Program-made: the position numbers and the translations under genes
Notes under the pieces: model-generated
Databases searched by the model: none
The model's input: the letters and a program-made list of their open reading frames with translations, nothing else
Told to the model about the DNA's origin: nothing
In this document: in pieces, positions 43,326 through 52,466 of the stretch
Numbering within the stretch: position 1 is the stretch's first letter
Layout: the number at the start of each line of letters is the position of its first letter
Assembly: GCF_900101105.1 (NCBI RefSeq)
Contig: NZ_FNGA01000003.1
Coordinates: 310,001-374,000, forward strand
From: Maridesulfovibrio ferrireducens
GTDB lineage: Bacteria; Desulfobacterota; Desulfovibrionia; Desulfovibrionales; Desulfovibrionaceae
Length of the DNA stretch: 64,000 nt
Reading direction: 5' to 3'

Positions 43326-44207
43326 CTAGCGGACAGTGATTTCATATTTTTTCATAAAATCAACAGGGTTGTATGAAAGTTTAGCTTTTCGCAGACCCGG
43401 TTCGCCAAGATCCTGTTCACGGTTTACAAATTTTTTATTACTTGCAGAGTTTTCAAGGAACATCTGGTTGATCGCCTGATATACACCTTTAAAATAGGTG
43501 TTTCCTTTTTCAAAATGAATTACAATTGTATCTTTACCCAGTGGTTCAGCTATTGTGTAGGCTATTATGCGCCCGTCAATGCGCAGAGTTCCGCCTGTGA
43601 GATGTGTAATGGTGTCCATCTCTTTAAGTACTTTTGAAATGGCTTCATTTTCCGCAACAAGTGCTGCTGAATTATTGTTTTCTTCTTGCCAGCGGTACCA
43701 GTCAAATTGCATTTCAAGCACTTCTTCTACGCAGTCAGGGGTAATTTCTCTATATTCGAAGTCATATTTTTTGATAAATTGATGAAACAGGTTCTTTTTT
43801 TTGTGAAATTTTTTGCCACGAAGTTCTATTAATTCTTCGACTGAATAAACATAGTCGAAGTGATCACGATTCTCTTCCAGTATAAGTTTGTCTCCGAAGA
43901 TGTCTTGCAGTTGTAAAGCTAGTTTTTCAGGGATGCGGGTAAATCTGGTTCCGGGTGTGTTCATCATCTCACACTTTTCCCAATTGATACTTTCCCAATC
44001 GCCGATAGGAGCCCAATGTATAAGGTCCGGCTTGGTCTGTCTTACCCACACAAGGTTGTCTGAGCAGTTAAGCTCAAGGCCGTAGTAATCTGTCCATCCC
44101 CAAATATTTGCGAAAGTATAATCTGATGTGAGCTGACCGCATGTCTTTAAAACTTTATCAAATTTATCTTGGCAACAGAGAGTTATCGGGCTGAATTGTT
44201 TATTCAT
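43326..44207 (-). CDS. DUF2156 family protein (aminoacyl-lipid transferase-like GNAT fold)
   Basis: The 293-residue protein is the cytosolic two-GNAT type related to the C-terminal part of MprF/lysyl-phosphatidylglycerol synthases: FANIWGWTDYYGLELNC, FEYREITPDCVEEVL, GGTLRIDGRIIAYTIAEPLG, and the C-terminal NREQDLGEPGLRKAKLSYNP. MprF transfers amino acids to lipids; for soluble DUF2156 proteins the substrate is unknown. The start overlaps the MATE gene's end by eight bases. Confidence 0.88.
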   Translation of the reverse strand: MNKQFSPITLCCQDKFDKVLKTCGQLTSDYTFANIWGWTDYYGLELNCSDNLVWVRQTKPDLIHWAPIGDWESINWEKCEMMNTPGTRFTRIPEKLALQLQDIFGDKLILEENRDHFDYVYSVEELIELRGKKFHKKKNLFHQFIKKYDFEYREITPDCVEEVLEMQFDWYRWQEENNNSAALVAENEAISKVLKEMDTITHLTGGTLRIDGRIIAYTIAEPLGKDTIVIHFEKGNTYFKGVYQAINQMFLENSASNKKFVNREQDLGEPGLRKAKLSYNPVDFMKKYEITVR

Positions 44208-45588
44208 GATTATTCCTTTTCTTATTACTAGTCATACTGAATTTCTGCCAGTTAAGGCATGAGAAAGCATAAAACATTATTGAGGCCTGAACAATTTGCG
44301 AAAGCAGCATAGCTATCCAGATCCCGGTTGCTGAATGAAAGACTTCATGTCCGAGATAGTATGCAAGCGGCAGTCTGAATCCCCATATTGTAAAAGTAAA
44401 AATAAAGAGGTTGTAGAGAGTCGCACCTGCTCCGTTAAGTGCTCCCGCCATAATCATGGAGGTGAGAGTGAACGGGATGGCCAGCATATTAAAGAACAGA
44501 TAGTTTACAGCTTCATCAAGAACAACCATTTCAGGCGCAATGATTGCCGTTATGGGTCTGATGAACTGCCATAATCCCAGAGCAGTAAGGCTCAAAAAGG
44601 CTATTGCCAGAAAGAGTATGCGATAACCGAATTTTTTAGCTTCTTCGGGTTTGCCGTCACCGAGGTAATGTCCGATGATAATTGAGGCGGTCATGTTAAA
44701 AGCAAACGCGGGAAGGAAAAGAATAGACTCAATTTTAATTCCGGCAGTCATTCCCGCAAGGGCTACAACATTTTCAAAGGGCAGACTGGCTGTAATTGAA
44801 TAAAGAACCAGATATCCGGAATGCCAGACAAGCTGCATAAGTCCGCTGGGCCATGCAACTTTCAGCAAATAAGGGAAAGCGTTGCGAACCCATCTATACG
44901 GGGCAAATGATTTTCTACGAAGCGAGCCTGATTTATAGAGCAGAAAGAGATTAAAGACTGCTCCGGCTGAAACTGAGTAGAAGGTTGCCAGAGCAATACC
45001 TTTATATCCCAGATCAGGAAAGCCCCACATTCCAAGGCCGAGTCCAAGGTCTAAAATTGTATTAAGGACCGTTACAATGATCATGCTGTAGAGTGGTAGA
45101 AAAACCTGCTTTTGTGCTCTGAAAATTGCGTTTGTGATGATGAGAAGGTAGTAAAGAGGAAGCAGGTATAGAAATATTTCTATAAAATATTCCATAACAT
45201 AGCGCATTTCTTCAGGGACTCGTAGAATGCTCAACATTCCATTTCTAAATGGAAAACCGATAAGAAAAATTATCGACCCGAGTACTGCGCCGAGTTGAAA
45301 GCAAAGTCCGACATACCGTTTGGCTCTGAGCAGAAGCCCTGCTCCGATGGACTGGCTGATTGCTGCAACAGAACCGTTCGCGACAGCCATGCCGATGACG
45401 AGAAAAAAGAATAGTGATTGGCTGACCATGCCCATTGAAGCTTGAATTTCGCGGCCAAGCTTACCGGCAACCCACACATCAACAAGTCCGATCATCAGAT
45501 GAAAAATCATCATCAAGATTTGAGGCCATGAGAGGCTCCATATAGTTTTATATGGAGAGTGGGTCATGTTCGTGGTGTTCATTTCCAT
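44200..45588 (-). CDS. MATE family efflux transporter
   Basis: Twelve predicted membrane helices over 462 residues and the two-fold MATE layout (SLSWPQILMMIFHLMIGLVD at the start; VVALAGMTAGIKIESILFLP in the middle) mark an ion-driven drug or metabolite exporter. The ATG at 45588 is chosen; a TTG one codon upstream is closer to GGAG (nine bases) and could be the real start. It overlaps the DUF2156 gene, so the three minus-strand genes down to the phosphatase-like protein form an operon. Confidence 0.92.
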   Translation of the reverse strand: MEMNTTNMTHSPYKTIWSLSWPQILMMIFHLMIGLVDVWVAGKLGREIQASMGMVSQSLFFFLVIGMAVANGSVAAISQSIGAGLLLRAKRYVGLCFQLGAVLGSIIFLIGFPFRNGMLSILRVPEEMRYVMEYFIEIFLYLLPLYYLLIITNAIFRAQKQVFLPLYSMIIVTVLNTILDLGLGLGMWGFPDLGYKGIALATFYSVSAGAVFNLFLLYKSGSLRRKSFAPYRWVRNAFPYLLKVAWPSGLMQLVWHSGYLVLYSITASLPFENVVALAGMTAGIKIESILFLPAFAFNMTASIIIGHYLGDGKPEEAKKFGYRILFLAIAFLSLTALGLWQFIRPITAIIAPEMVVLDEAVNYLFFNMLAIPFTLTSMIMAGALNGAGATLYNLFIFTFTIWGFRLPLAYYLGHEVFHSATGIWIAMLLSQIVQASIMFYAFSCLNWQKFSMTSNKKRNNHE

Positions 45589-45796
45589 CAAGTAAAGAAG
45601 CTCCGTCGTCGTGCAATATTAATATAAATATGCATTTTAATTATCTATCTTAAATTTGTAGACGATGTTTTAATTTTGCCAAGAGATTAAACTTAGTTAT
45701 AGTTTTAGGAAAAGCAAGGGGTTGTTTTCAGTCGTCACACTTTATGTTAAAAAAAACTAAATGGCTATGAATTGTAATTTTTTAGGAGGAAAAGAC

Positions 45797-46198
45797 ATGT
45801 CCGGTGATGATGAATTTTGCCCTAGAGTCAGGCTTAACCTTTGGCTGGAAACGGACGAAGGTATGCTTTTCGGCCTAGGACGAGCTCAGCTCCTTGAAAA
45901 AATTGAAGAGTTGGGATCACTTAACAAGGCGTCAAAAGCACTTGGTATGTCGTATAGAGCTGCGTGGGGAAGGATTAAAAACACGGAAGAAGTTCTTGGA
46001 GACTCACTGGTACTTAAAACCAGAGGTCGTGGCGGATGCAGTCTGACACCGCTTGGAGAACGTGTGCTTGAAGAATATCGCCAGTGGGCAAAAGAAGTTG
46101 AAAATTTTGCCGTTATGACTGCAAGGAAATCGTTTCCGTGGAAAATTTCTTCTTTTGATGAAGATGTTGAAAGAAAAAAGGAAGAATCAAGTGAATAG
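45797..46198 (+). CDS. ModE/LysR-type winged helix-turn-helix regulator
   Basis: This 133-residue protein is the DNA-binding domain of ModE type with no ligand-binding Mop domain: LLEKIEELGSLNKASKAL, then GMSYRAAWGRIKNTEEVL, then TRGRGGCSLTPLGERVLEEY. ModE-like proteins control molybdate or tungstate uptake and molybdoenzymes, which fits a sulfate reducer; small one-domain forms are not well studied. I start at the ATG at 45797, six bases after AGGAGG. It is monocistronic, ended by a strong terminator. Confidence 0.88.
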   Translation: MSGDDEFCPRVRLNLWLETDEGMLFGLGRAQLLEKIEELGSLNKASKALGMSYRAAWGRIKNTEEVLGDSLVLKTRGRGGCSLTPLGERVLEEYRQWAKEVENFAVMTARKSFPWKISSFDEDVERKKEESSE

Positions 46199-46222
46199 TT
46201 TTTTACTATTTCGATAACATAT

Positions 46223-46255
46223 AAAAAGGGGAAGCTTAAAAGCTTCCCCTTTTTT
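46223..46255. terminator. bidirectional terminator
   Basis: A perfect 15-bp stem, AAAAAGGGGAAGCTT and its complement, with a two-base loop; the A-run and T-run let it serve both the ModE-type gene and the convergent HD gene. Confidence 0.92.
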
Positions 46256-46278
46256 CGTGAGTCTATTTTTGATGTGAT

Positions 46279-46833
46279 TTATTCAAGCCCTACTTCTGGA
46301 GCAATTTTTTCAATTGCAGCAATTGAAATTGTAAAAAATTCTCCCAAATCAAGACCGATATGTTCGCATTCGTTTATAATATCCCGATTTACACTTGCAG
46401 CAAAAGCCTTTGCTTTCATTTTCTTTTTGAGGCTTTTCGGTGTCATGCCTTTCATGCCTTCAGGGCGTATAAGAGCGTTGGCGTGTATGAGACCTGTGAC
46501 GGTTTCTCCGCAGCGCAGTGCAAAATCAAGATCAGTATCCGGCTTTACCCCGTTTAGTTCTGAATTGTGTGCTCTAATCGCTTTGATCGAATCCTGAGGC
46601 AGGTGTTCTTCAAGTATTTTGGCTGAAACCAGTCCGTGATTCTCAGGAACGTTGCATGTTTTGCTGTAATCAAGGTCATGCAGAAGACCTGTAAGAGCCC
46701 ATTTATCCTGATTTTTACCAAGTTTTTCAGCAAGAGCTTTAAGCACAGCTTCAGATTCAAGTGCGTGATGAATGAGATTCTCTTCAGGGGTATTGTTTTT
46801 CAGCAGTTCAAAAGCATCATCTCTGGATATCAT
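46279..46833 (-). CDS. HD (HDIG) domain protein
   Basis: A single HD-type metal phosphohydrolase domain makes up this 184-residue protein: ENLIHHALESEAV, then LTGLLHDLDYSKT (the H-D pair), ENHGLVSAKILEEHLP, and RAHN. Small HDIG proteins are often nucleotidases or of unknown use. It follows the oligopeptide ABC ATPase genes by 17 bases and is probably in the same transcript, though no functional link is evident. Confidence 0.88.
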   Translation of the reverse strand: MISRDDAFELLKNNTPEENLIHHALESEAVLKALAEKLGKNQDKWALTGLLHDLDYSKTCNVPENHGLVSAKILEEHLPQDSIKAIRAHNSELNGVKPDTDLDFALRCGETVTGLIHANALIRPEGMKGMTPKSLKKKMKAKAFAASVNRDIINECEHIGLDLGEFFTISIAAIEKIAPEVGLE

Positions 46834-46850
46834 GTTGAGCTCCTTTTCTT

Positions 46851-47807
46851 TTAGTATAGGTGGCAGAAGACTGTATGGTCTTTTTTTATTTCTTTACGCA
46901 TGGGCGGAGTTTCTTTGCATATATCCATAGCCTTCGGGCAGCGTGGGTGAAAAGGACAACCCGGAGGCGGAGATATTGGGCTGGGCATATCGCCCGGAAT
47001 TGAAACATCAGCCGTTTGAATGGTCGGGTCCGGAATTGGAACCGCTTCAAGTAGTATCTGAGTATATGGATGAAGTGGATTGTGGTAAAGTTCTTCGGTA
47101 GGGGAAATCTCCATGAGTTTGCCCAGATACATCACTGCTACGCGGTCGCTTATATGACTCACTACCGATAAGTCATGTGAAATAAAAACGTAGCTTAGAG
47201 CAAATTCTGTTTGAATTTTTTTGAGTAAATTAAGCACCTGTGCCTGCACTGAAACATCTAGCGCGGAAACCGGTTCATCACAGATTATGAGGTCTGGATT
47301 CATTGCAATCGCTCGTGCTATCGCAATACGCTGTCTTTGTCCTCCTGAAAATTCATGAGGATATCTTTTGGCATGTTCCGGGCGCATTCCAACCTGAACA
47401 AGTAACTCTTCAACTCGTTTAGAAATTTCCAGACGTGTGCCGGTTTTGTTGATTCTCATTCCTTCCGAAATGATATTCCCGACTTTCTGTCGCGGATTAA
47501 GCGAAGAGTACGGGTCTTGAAAAACCATCTGCATCATGGTGCCGATTTTCGAAGAATCCCAATCTTTAAAAGCTTTTCCTTTGAAAAATATTGTGCCTGA
47601 GTCTGGAGACTCCAGTCCGGTGAGTAGCCGTGCAAGTGTTGATTTACCGCACCCTGATTCTCCTACAAGGCCGAGCGTTTCGCCGTTTCTTACTTCCAGA
47701 GATATATCATTGACGGCTTTGATGGTCGCTTTTGATAACGAAAGAATCCCACTGCTGACCGGGTAGTGTCGTTTGATATTTTTTATTTCAAGAATATTAG
47801 TTGTCAT
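46851..47807 (-). CDS. oligopeptide/dipeptide ABC transporter ATP-binding protein, OppF/DppF type
   Basis: Walker A GESGCGKSTLARL, signature SGGQRQRIAIARA and Walker B LIICDEPVSALD are complete in this 318-residue ATPase, and the C-terminal oligopeptide domain ends in CPFHPRCPKAMDIC. OppF pairs with OppD to energise peptide or nickel import at the inner membrane. It lies 18 bases after the OppD-type gene. No permease or binding-protein gene is in the window. Confidence 0.93.
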   Translation of the reverse strand: MTTNILEIKNIKRHYPVSSGILSLSKATIKAVNDISLEVRNGETLGLVGESGCGKSTLARLLTGLESPDSGTIFFKGKAFKDWDSSKIGTMMQMVFQDPYSSLNPRQKVGNIISEGMRINKTGTRLEISKRVEELLVQVGMRPEHAKRYPHEFSGGQRQRIAIARAIAMNPDLIICDEPVSALDVSVQAQVLNLLKKIQTEFALSYVFISHDLSVVSHISDRVAVMYLGKLMEISPTEELYHNPLHPYTQILLEAVPIPDPTIQTADVSIPGDMPSPISPPPGCPFHPRCPKAMDICKETPPMRKEIKKDHTVFCHLY

Positions 47808-47825
47808 TTTTTTACCATAAAAAAA

Positions 47826-48788
47826 TTACGCATGCAGCCAGCAGCGAATTTCTCTTCCTTCTTTACTAATCAACTGTGGTTCTTGTTGTTTACATTTATC
47901 AAAGGCAAATTTACATCTGGGATGAAATCTGCACCCTTCGGGCAGATTATTCAGGGCTGGAACATTACCCGGAATCGGCGTGAGTTCCAAACGGCTGCCA
48001 AGTATAGGTACTGATGCAAGTAAGCCTTGAGTATAAGGATGCAGCGGTTCTTTGAATAAGTCATAAATGTTTGAGCACTCGACAAGTTGTCCCGCGTACA
48101 TGACCGCAACGCGTGAGGCGACTCTGGCAACAACTCCCAGATCATGAGTGATGAGCATTATCGAGCCGTTCATTTTCTTTTTCATGTCATCAAGCAGCCG
48201 CAGTATCTGTGCCTGAATTGTCACGTCTAAAGCTGTGGTTGGTTCATCTGCAATGAGTATTTCAGGATTACAGGCAAGAGCCATAGCAATCATTACACGC
48301 TGCCTCATTCCACCGCTCAGCTCATGTGGAAAGCTGTTAACTCGTTTCTGAGGATTGGGAATGCCCACAAGGATAAGGGCTTCTATGGCGGCTTGTTCTG
48401 CTTCGTGCTGATCAAGTCCTTTGTGGAGCCTAAGCGTTTCGCCGATTTGATCGCCGATCTTAAAAACCGGGTTGAGCGAAGTCATGGGTTCCTGAAAAAT
48501 CATGGAAAGATGATTTCCACGAATCTTTTGCATCTGTTTATCAGTCATCTGGACTAAATCCTGATTTTGATAAACGACCTGTCCTTCAGTGATTCTTCCC
48601 GGAGGATCTGGTATAAGACCCATTATGGATAGGGATAGAACCGTTTTGCCGCAGCCGGACTCACCTACGACTGCTAAAGTTTCTCCTTGCCCTAACTCAA
48701 GACTGGCATTATCCACAGCCCTGATGATTCCGTTAGGAGTTGCAAAAGATGTTGTTAAATTCTTGATTTTTAAAATTGGTGCAGTCAT
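47826..48788 (-). CDS. oligopeptide/dipeptide ABC transporter ATP-binding protein, OppD/DppD type
   Basis: This 320-residue ATPase carries Walker [14 protein letters not shown], signature [15 protein letters not shown], Walker [12 protein letters not shown] and the C-terminal [14 protein letters not shown] region. It is the first gene of a minus-strand unit (OppD, OppF, HD protein) and faces trmFO divergently across 95 bases. Substrate specificity lies in the missing binding protein. Confidence 0.93.
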   Translation of the reverse strand: MTAPILKIKNLTTSFATPNGIIRAVDNASLELGQGETLAVVGESGCGKTVLSLSIMGLIPDPPGRITEGQVVYQNQDLVQMTDKQMQKIRGNHLSMIFQEPMTSLNPVFKIGDQIGETLRLHKGLDQHEAEQAAIEALILVGIPNPQKRVNSFPHELSGGMRQRVMIAMALACNPEILIADEPTTALDVTIQAQILRLLDDMKKKMNGSIMLITHDLGVVARVASRVAVMYAGQLVECSNIYDLFKEPLHPYTQGLLASVPILGSRLELTPIPGNVPALNNLPEGCRFHPRCKFAFDKCKQQEPQLISKEGREIRCWLHA

Positions 48789-48883
48789 AAGTCAGATCTA
48801 GTCCGTATGCTTGTGAAATTTATTTACTAGCATAGTACTAATTGAGATATCTAAAAAATTCAATCGACTTTGGAGTAGGCTAC

Positions 48884-50206
48884 GTGGAAAAAATAGCAGT
48901 TATCGGTGGCGGTTTGGCCGGGTGTGAGTGTGCAATGCAACTTGCAAAGGCGGAAATTCCCGTTGTTCTTTTTGAAATGAAGCCGGATCGTTATTCCGAA
49001 GCTCATCATATTCCTGGACTGGCAGAGCTGGTTTGTTCTAATTCGCTCCGCTCGGGAGATCTAAGCACTGCTGTCGGCGTACTTAAAAAAGAGATGGAGT
49101 CTTTAGACTCAGTGGTCATGAAGGCTGCTATGCAGTCCAGAGTTCCTGCGGGCTCTGCTGTTGCAGTAGACCGTGATATCTTTTCAAATTTGGTTACGGA
49201 AGCTTTGGAAGCAGAAGAGCTTATTACAATTGTCCGCAAAGAAATCACTTCACTTGATGATCCTGAACTTGCGGATTTTTCTAAAATTGTAGTTTCAGCG
49301 GGCCCTTTGGCTTCCGAAGCATTAACTGAAAGTTTAATTGCAAAGATTGGTGGTGGGCGTCTTTATTTTTACGACGCGATTGCACCGATAGTCAGCAAAG
49401 ATTCAGTTAATATGGATATTGCGTTTTTCGGTTCACGATACAAGCCTGAAGATGACGACTATTTGAATTGCCCCATGACTGAGGAGCAGTATGCTGCTTT
49501 TCTTGCTGAACTTAAGCAGGGGGAAAGAGTTGTTCCGCGTGAGTTTGAAAAAGAAATTCATTTCGAAGGATGTTTGCCAATCGAAGAAATGGCTGATCGC
49601 GGAGATCAGACGTTAACTTTCGGACCGCTTAAGCCTGTCGGGTTGATTGATCCCCGTAACGAAGAAATGGCCTATGCCGTTGTGCAGCTGCGGGCTGAAA
49701 ATAAAGAAAAGACTTCATTTAATATGGTCGGTTTCCAGACCAAGTTAAAATATCCTGAACAGAAAAGAATTTTCAGAATGATTCCCGGTCTTGAAAATGT
49801 GGAGTTTTTAAGGCTTGGAAGTATTCACCGCAATACATATGTAAACGCGCCGGATGTCCTTGACGAAAATCTAGCTTTGAAAGCTGATTCGCGCATTCAT
49901 CTTGCCGGGCAGATCACAGGTGTAGAAGGGTATCTGGAATCCGCGGCTTGTGGGCTGTGGGTAGGCCTTTTCTTAGCTCAACAGGCAAAAGGGCGAACTC
50001 TTCCTGCTCCTCCTGCTGAAACTTCAATGGGCGCATTGCTTGGTCATCTGCGTGAACATAAGAAGAATTTTCAACCTTCAAACGTTCAGTTCGGTTTAAT
50101 GCCGGCACTTAATAAGCGGGCACCCAAAAGAGTGCGTAAAGAGCTTTACGCTAAACGGGCTATGGAAATGTTTGAAAACTGGTTTAATGAAAATTTGGGT
50201 GAATAG
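48884..50206 (+). CDS. trmFO: methylenetetrahydrofolate-tRNA-(uracil-5-)-methyltransferase
   Basis: TrmFO is the folate- and FAD-dependent enzyme that makes m5U54 in the tRNA T loop. The 440-residue protein has the FAD motif VIGGGLAGCECAMQLA near the N-terminus, LVCSNSLRSGD, and GQITGVEGYLESAACGLWVG. It starts with GTG at 48884, eight bases after TGGAG, giving MEKIAVIGGG; an upstream TTG would add an atypical 14 residues. It is related to MnmG, which is also in this window. Confidence 0.95.
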   Translation: MEKIAVIGGGLAGCECAMQLAKAEIPVVLFEMKPDRYSEAHHIPGLAELVCSNSLRSGDLSTAVGVLKKEMESLDSVVMKAAMQSRVPAGSAVAVDRDIFSNLVTEALEAEELITIVRKEITSLDDPELADFSKIVVSAGPLASEALTESLIAKIGGGRLYFYDAIAPIVSKDSVNMDIAFFGSRYKPEDDDYLNCPMTEEQYAAFLAELKQGERVVPREFEKEIHFEGCLPIEEMADRGDQTLTFGPLKPVGLIDPRNEEMAYAVVQLRAENKEKTSFNMVGFQTKLKYPEQKRIFRMIPGLENVEFLRLGSIHRNTYVNAPDVLDENLALKADSRIHLAGQITGVEGYLESAACGLWVGLFLAQQAKGRTLPAPPAETSMGALLGHLREHKKNFQPSNVQFGLMPALNKRAPKRVRKELYAKRAMEMFENWFNENLGE

Positions 50207-50235
50207 GTATTTATCCGAAGACAAAAAGTTTATTA

Positions 50236-50283
50236 AAAAAGCCCCCGAATTGAGAATATCTCGATTCGGGGGCTTTTTTTTTG
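50236..50283. terminator. bidirectional terminator between trmFO and dapA
   Basis: A 15-bp stem starting GCCCCCGAAT (one G-U pair) with a tiny loop, A6 on the left and T9 on the right; it serves both convergent genes. Confidence 0.93.
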
Positions 50284-50306
50284 TGGTAAAACTTATTTGT
50301 AAGCTT

Positions 50307-51185
50307 TTAGATTATTCCATTTTCTTTCAGAATATTTTTCAGCTTCAATTCGTTTTCAGGAAGCAGTGGAACAATGGGAAGTCTGAATGAAGTTTCGAGC
50401 TTACCCATCATGCCAAGGGATGTTTTAACGGGAATAGGATTAGTTTCAATAAACATAGCTCTGTTAAGAGGCTGTAGTTTATAATGAATTTCCTTTGCTT
50501 TTGCGGTATTTCCTGCGCGGTATGCCGCACACATTTCACTCATCAGCTTTGGAGCGATGTTTGATACTACTGAAATCGCACCATGTCCGCCGATGGAAAG
50601 TAACGGAAGTACTGTAAAGTCATCACCTGAGAAAACTATGAAACCTTCGGGGCATTGTTCAATAAGATTTGAACATTGTTCGAGGTTGCCTGTAGCTTCT
50701 TTTACACCGATAACATCGGGAACTTCTCTTGCTATTCTTGCAATTGTTTCGGGCTGGGCATTAAGACCAGTTCTTCCCGGCACATTGTAAAGAAAGAAGG
50801 GCATAGACGCTTCTTTAGAAAGAGCCTTGAAGTGTTCAAGGAGTCCCTGCGGGGTCGGTTTATTGTAATAAGGAGTGATCTGGAGGGTGGCATCAGCTCC
50901 TGCTTTTTTAGCAAGGTCTGTAAGGTATACGGCTTCTTTAGTATTGTTAGAACCCGCGCCAGCGATGACCGGGACACGTCCCTTGGCCTGCTCGACACAG
51001 ATTCTTATAGCCTCACCCTGTTCTTCGTGAGTCATAGTTGCCGCTTCGCCGGTTGTTCCGCATGGAACTAAACCGTCGATGCCTTGTTCAATCTGCCATT
51101 CGATCAGTTCACGATACGCATCCTGATCAATTGCTCCGTCCTTGAACGGAGTAACCAGAGCAGTGAATGCTCCTTGGAAAGTCAT
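50307..51185 (-). CDS. dapA: 4-hydroxy-tetrahydrodipicolinate synthase
   Basis: DapA condenses pyruvate with aspartate semialdehyde, the first committed step to diaminopimelate and lysine. The 292-residue TIM-barrel shows GCTTGEAA-like CGTTGEAAT (about 43-51), the catalytic Tyr in FFLYNVPGRTG and the Schiff-base Lys in IGVKEATG. AGGAGG stands five bases before the ATG. It is 21 bases after the UshA-like selenoprotein gene and probably at the end of that transcript. Confidence 0.96.
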   Translation of the reverse strand: MTFQGAFTALVTPFKDGAIDQDAYRELIEWQIEQGIDGLVPCGTTGEAATMTHEEQGEAIRICVEQAKGRVPVIAGAGSNNTKEAVYLTDLAKKAGADATLQITPYYNKPTPQGLLEHFKALSKEASMPFFLYNVPGRTGLNAQPETIARIAREVPDVIGVKEATGNLEQCSNLIEQCPEGFIVFSGDDFTVLPLLSIGGHGAISVVSNIAPKLMSEMCAAYRAGNTAKAKEIHYKLQPLNRAMFIETNPIPVKTSLGMMGKLETSFRLPIVPLLPENELKLKNILKENGII

Positions 51186-51206
51186 TTTTGCCTCCTGAAG
51201 GTCAAC

Positions 51207-52097
51207 CTATTTATCGTCTGAAATGCCTTCAATGATCTTCAGCACAGTTGGTTCTTGACGAATATTTTTACGTAGGCTTTGTAGAAACCATCGAATATTC
51301 TGTCCTGAAGTCCATTTGAAATCAGCATCCCGGGACGGCCACTGAAAAATATCAATCCTATTGACGGCTTTTCCGGTTGGGTAGCTGCGGACCCATAAAG
51401 TTTTGCCGTTGTCATCAACAGCTCCGGTCATTCCCGGTCCGTCCCCACTTCCAAGAAGAATATCGAGGGGAGCTTCTGCAAAAACTGGTGAAGCAAGAAG
51501 TGTTTTCTCTTTAAAATATCCCCAGGAACTAATTCCGATCAGGATATCTGTCTTGTTTTTAAACTTCTTAAAAAGTTCTGTTAATTCAGCAATTAACTCT
51601 TGAGATAAACCTTTAGATCCTTTTTCAAGGTAAGGCAATATTATGAACCCGGCTTTTTTGCCGTGAGCTAAAGGGATAATTTTGACAGAAGCTTTGTTGC
51701 AGTTGATCCAGTTTTCAGGAATTCCGTTTGGCGAATCCTTTAAAAAATCTGCTTCAGCAGGACTGAGAATCCCTAAATCATAATCCATAAACTGGAACGA
51801 TTTAGAGAGAGCATCTCTTTTAAGAGCAGGGACTGATTCGCCGGATGTAGGTAAAAATTCGAACGCTCCGCCAACAAAAAAACTCTCGGGACTTTTAGAG
51901 TCTCGAAGATCTAGAAAATAACCAGCCCGCCGGGCCAGTCCTCCAAGTGTTTTTCCGCCTCATGTAGGACAGGGGTTAACTGTCCCGAAGGTGTTGGCAG
52001 TGTATACAATAGATAATGCCACATCCTTGCCGGCATGAGCTTGAAACGGAAGTCCAATGCCGGCAAGGATGAAAAGAATAAATATGTATAGGCGCAT
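51207..52097 (-). CDS. UshA-like probable selenoprotein, in-frame UGA read as selenocysteine (U46)
   Basis: An ATG at 52097 opens a 297-codon frame with a signal peptide (MRLYIFILFILAGIGLPFQA, cut near AHA) and one in-frame TGA at codon 46 (51960-51962); after it the frame is open to 51207. The TGA falls in CPTU, a CxxU redox motif (C43-U46), followed by GGKTLGGLARRAGYF as in 5'-nucleotidase/SoxB-like exported proteins that have a Cys there. The usual D-x-H metal motif after LSIVYTAN is absent, so it is not a normal phosphatase. GC-rich hairpins follow the TGA within 45 bases (possible SECIS). The ATG overlaps the HU stop by one base. A conventional call from 51788 would give only the last 193 residues. 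Confidence 0.78.
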
Positions 52098-52372
52098 TAA
52101 CCGTTCAAAAATTCTTTAAGCTCTTTACCTGGACGGAAGAACGGTAATTTTTTAGGGGTTACACTAACAACAGAACCGGTTTTCGGATTTCTGCCGGTAT
52201 AGCCTTGGTATTCTTTCATTTTGAAACTGCCGAAACCTCTAATTTCAACTCTGTCACCACGGACAAGAGCTTCTTTTATGGCATCGACAAATGCATCAAC
52301 AATTTCGGAAGACTCGTCTACATGGAGTCCTTTTTCTTCAGCAAGATTCTTGATCAGTTCGCTTTTGTTCAT
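52097..52372 (-). CDS. HU-family DNA-binding protein
   Basis: HU bends DNA as a dimer and organises the nucleoid. The 91-residue protein is canonical: MNKSELIKNLAEEKGL at the start, RVEIRGFGSFKMKEYQGYTGRNPKTG with the arm, and VTPKKLPFFRPGKELKEFLNG at the end. GGGAGAG precedes the ATG. The TAA shares its last base with the start of the UshA-like selenoprotein gene (TAATG), so the latter is translated by coupling. A possible promoter (TTGACG on the minus strand near 52458) lies in the 94-base gap upstream. Confidence 0.95.
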   Translation of the reverse strand: MNKSELIKNLAEEKGLHVDESSEIVDAFVDAIKEALVRGDRVEIRGFGSFKMKEYQGYTGRNPKTGSVVSVTPKKLPFFRPGKELKEFLNG

Positions 52373-52466
52373 TGTCCTCTCCCAAGTCGTGTTGAGTGTG
52401 ACAAGCAGTTTTAAATATTATTAACACAACTATGCCGAAAAGTTGTCCTTTTCGTCAAGTGTTTTA

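Noticed and set aside
51789-51962. Reading the UshA-like gene as a pseudogene or as starting at the ATG at 51788
   Set aside because: The upstream frame has a signal peptide, a family motif across the UGA and coupling to HU; only one UGA interrupts it, in a CxxU context. Selenocysteine is the simpler explanation.
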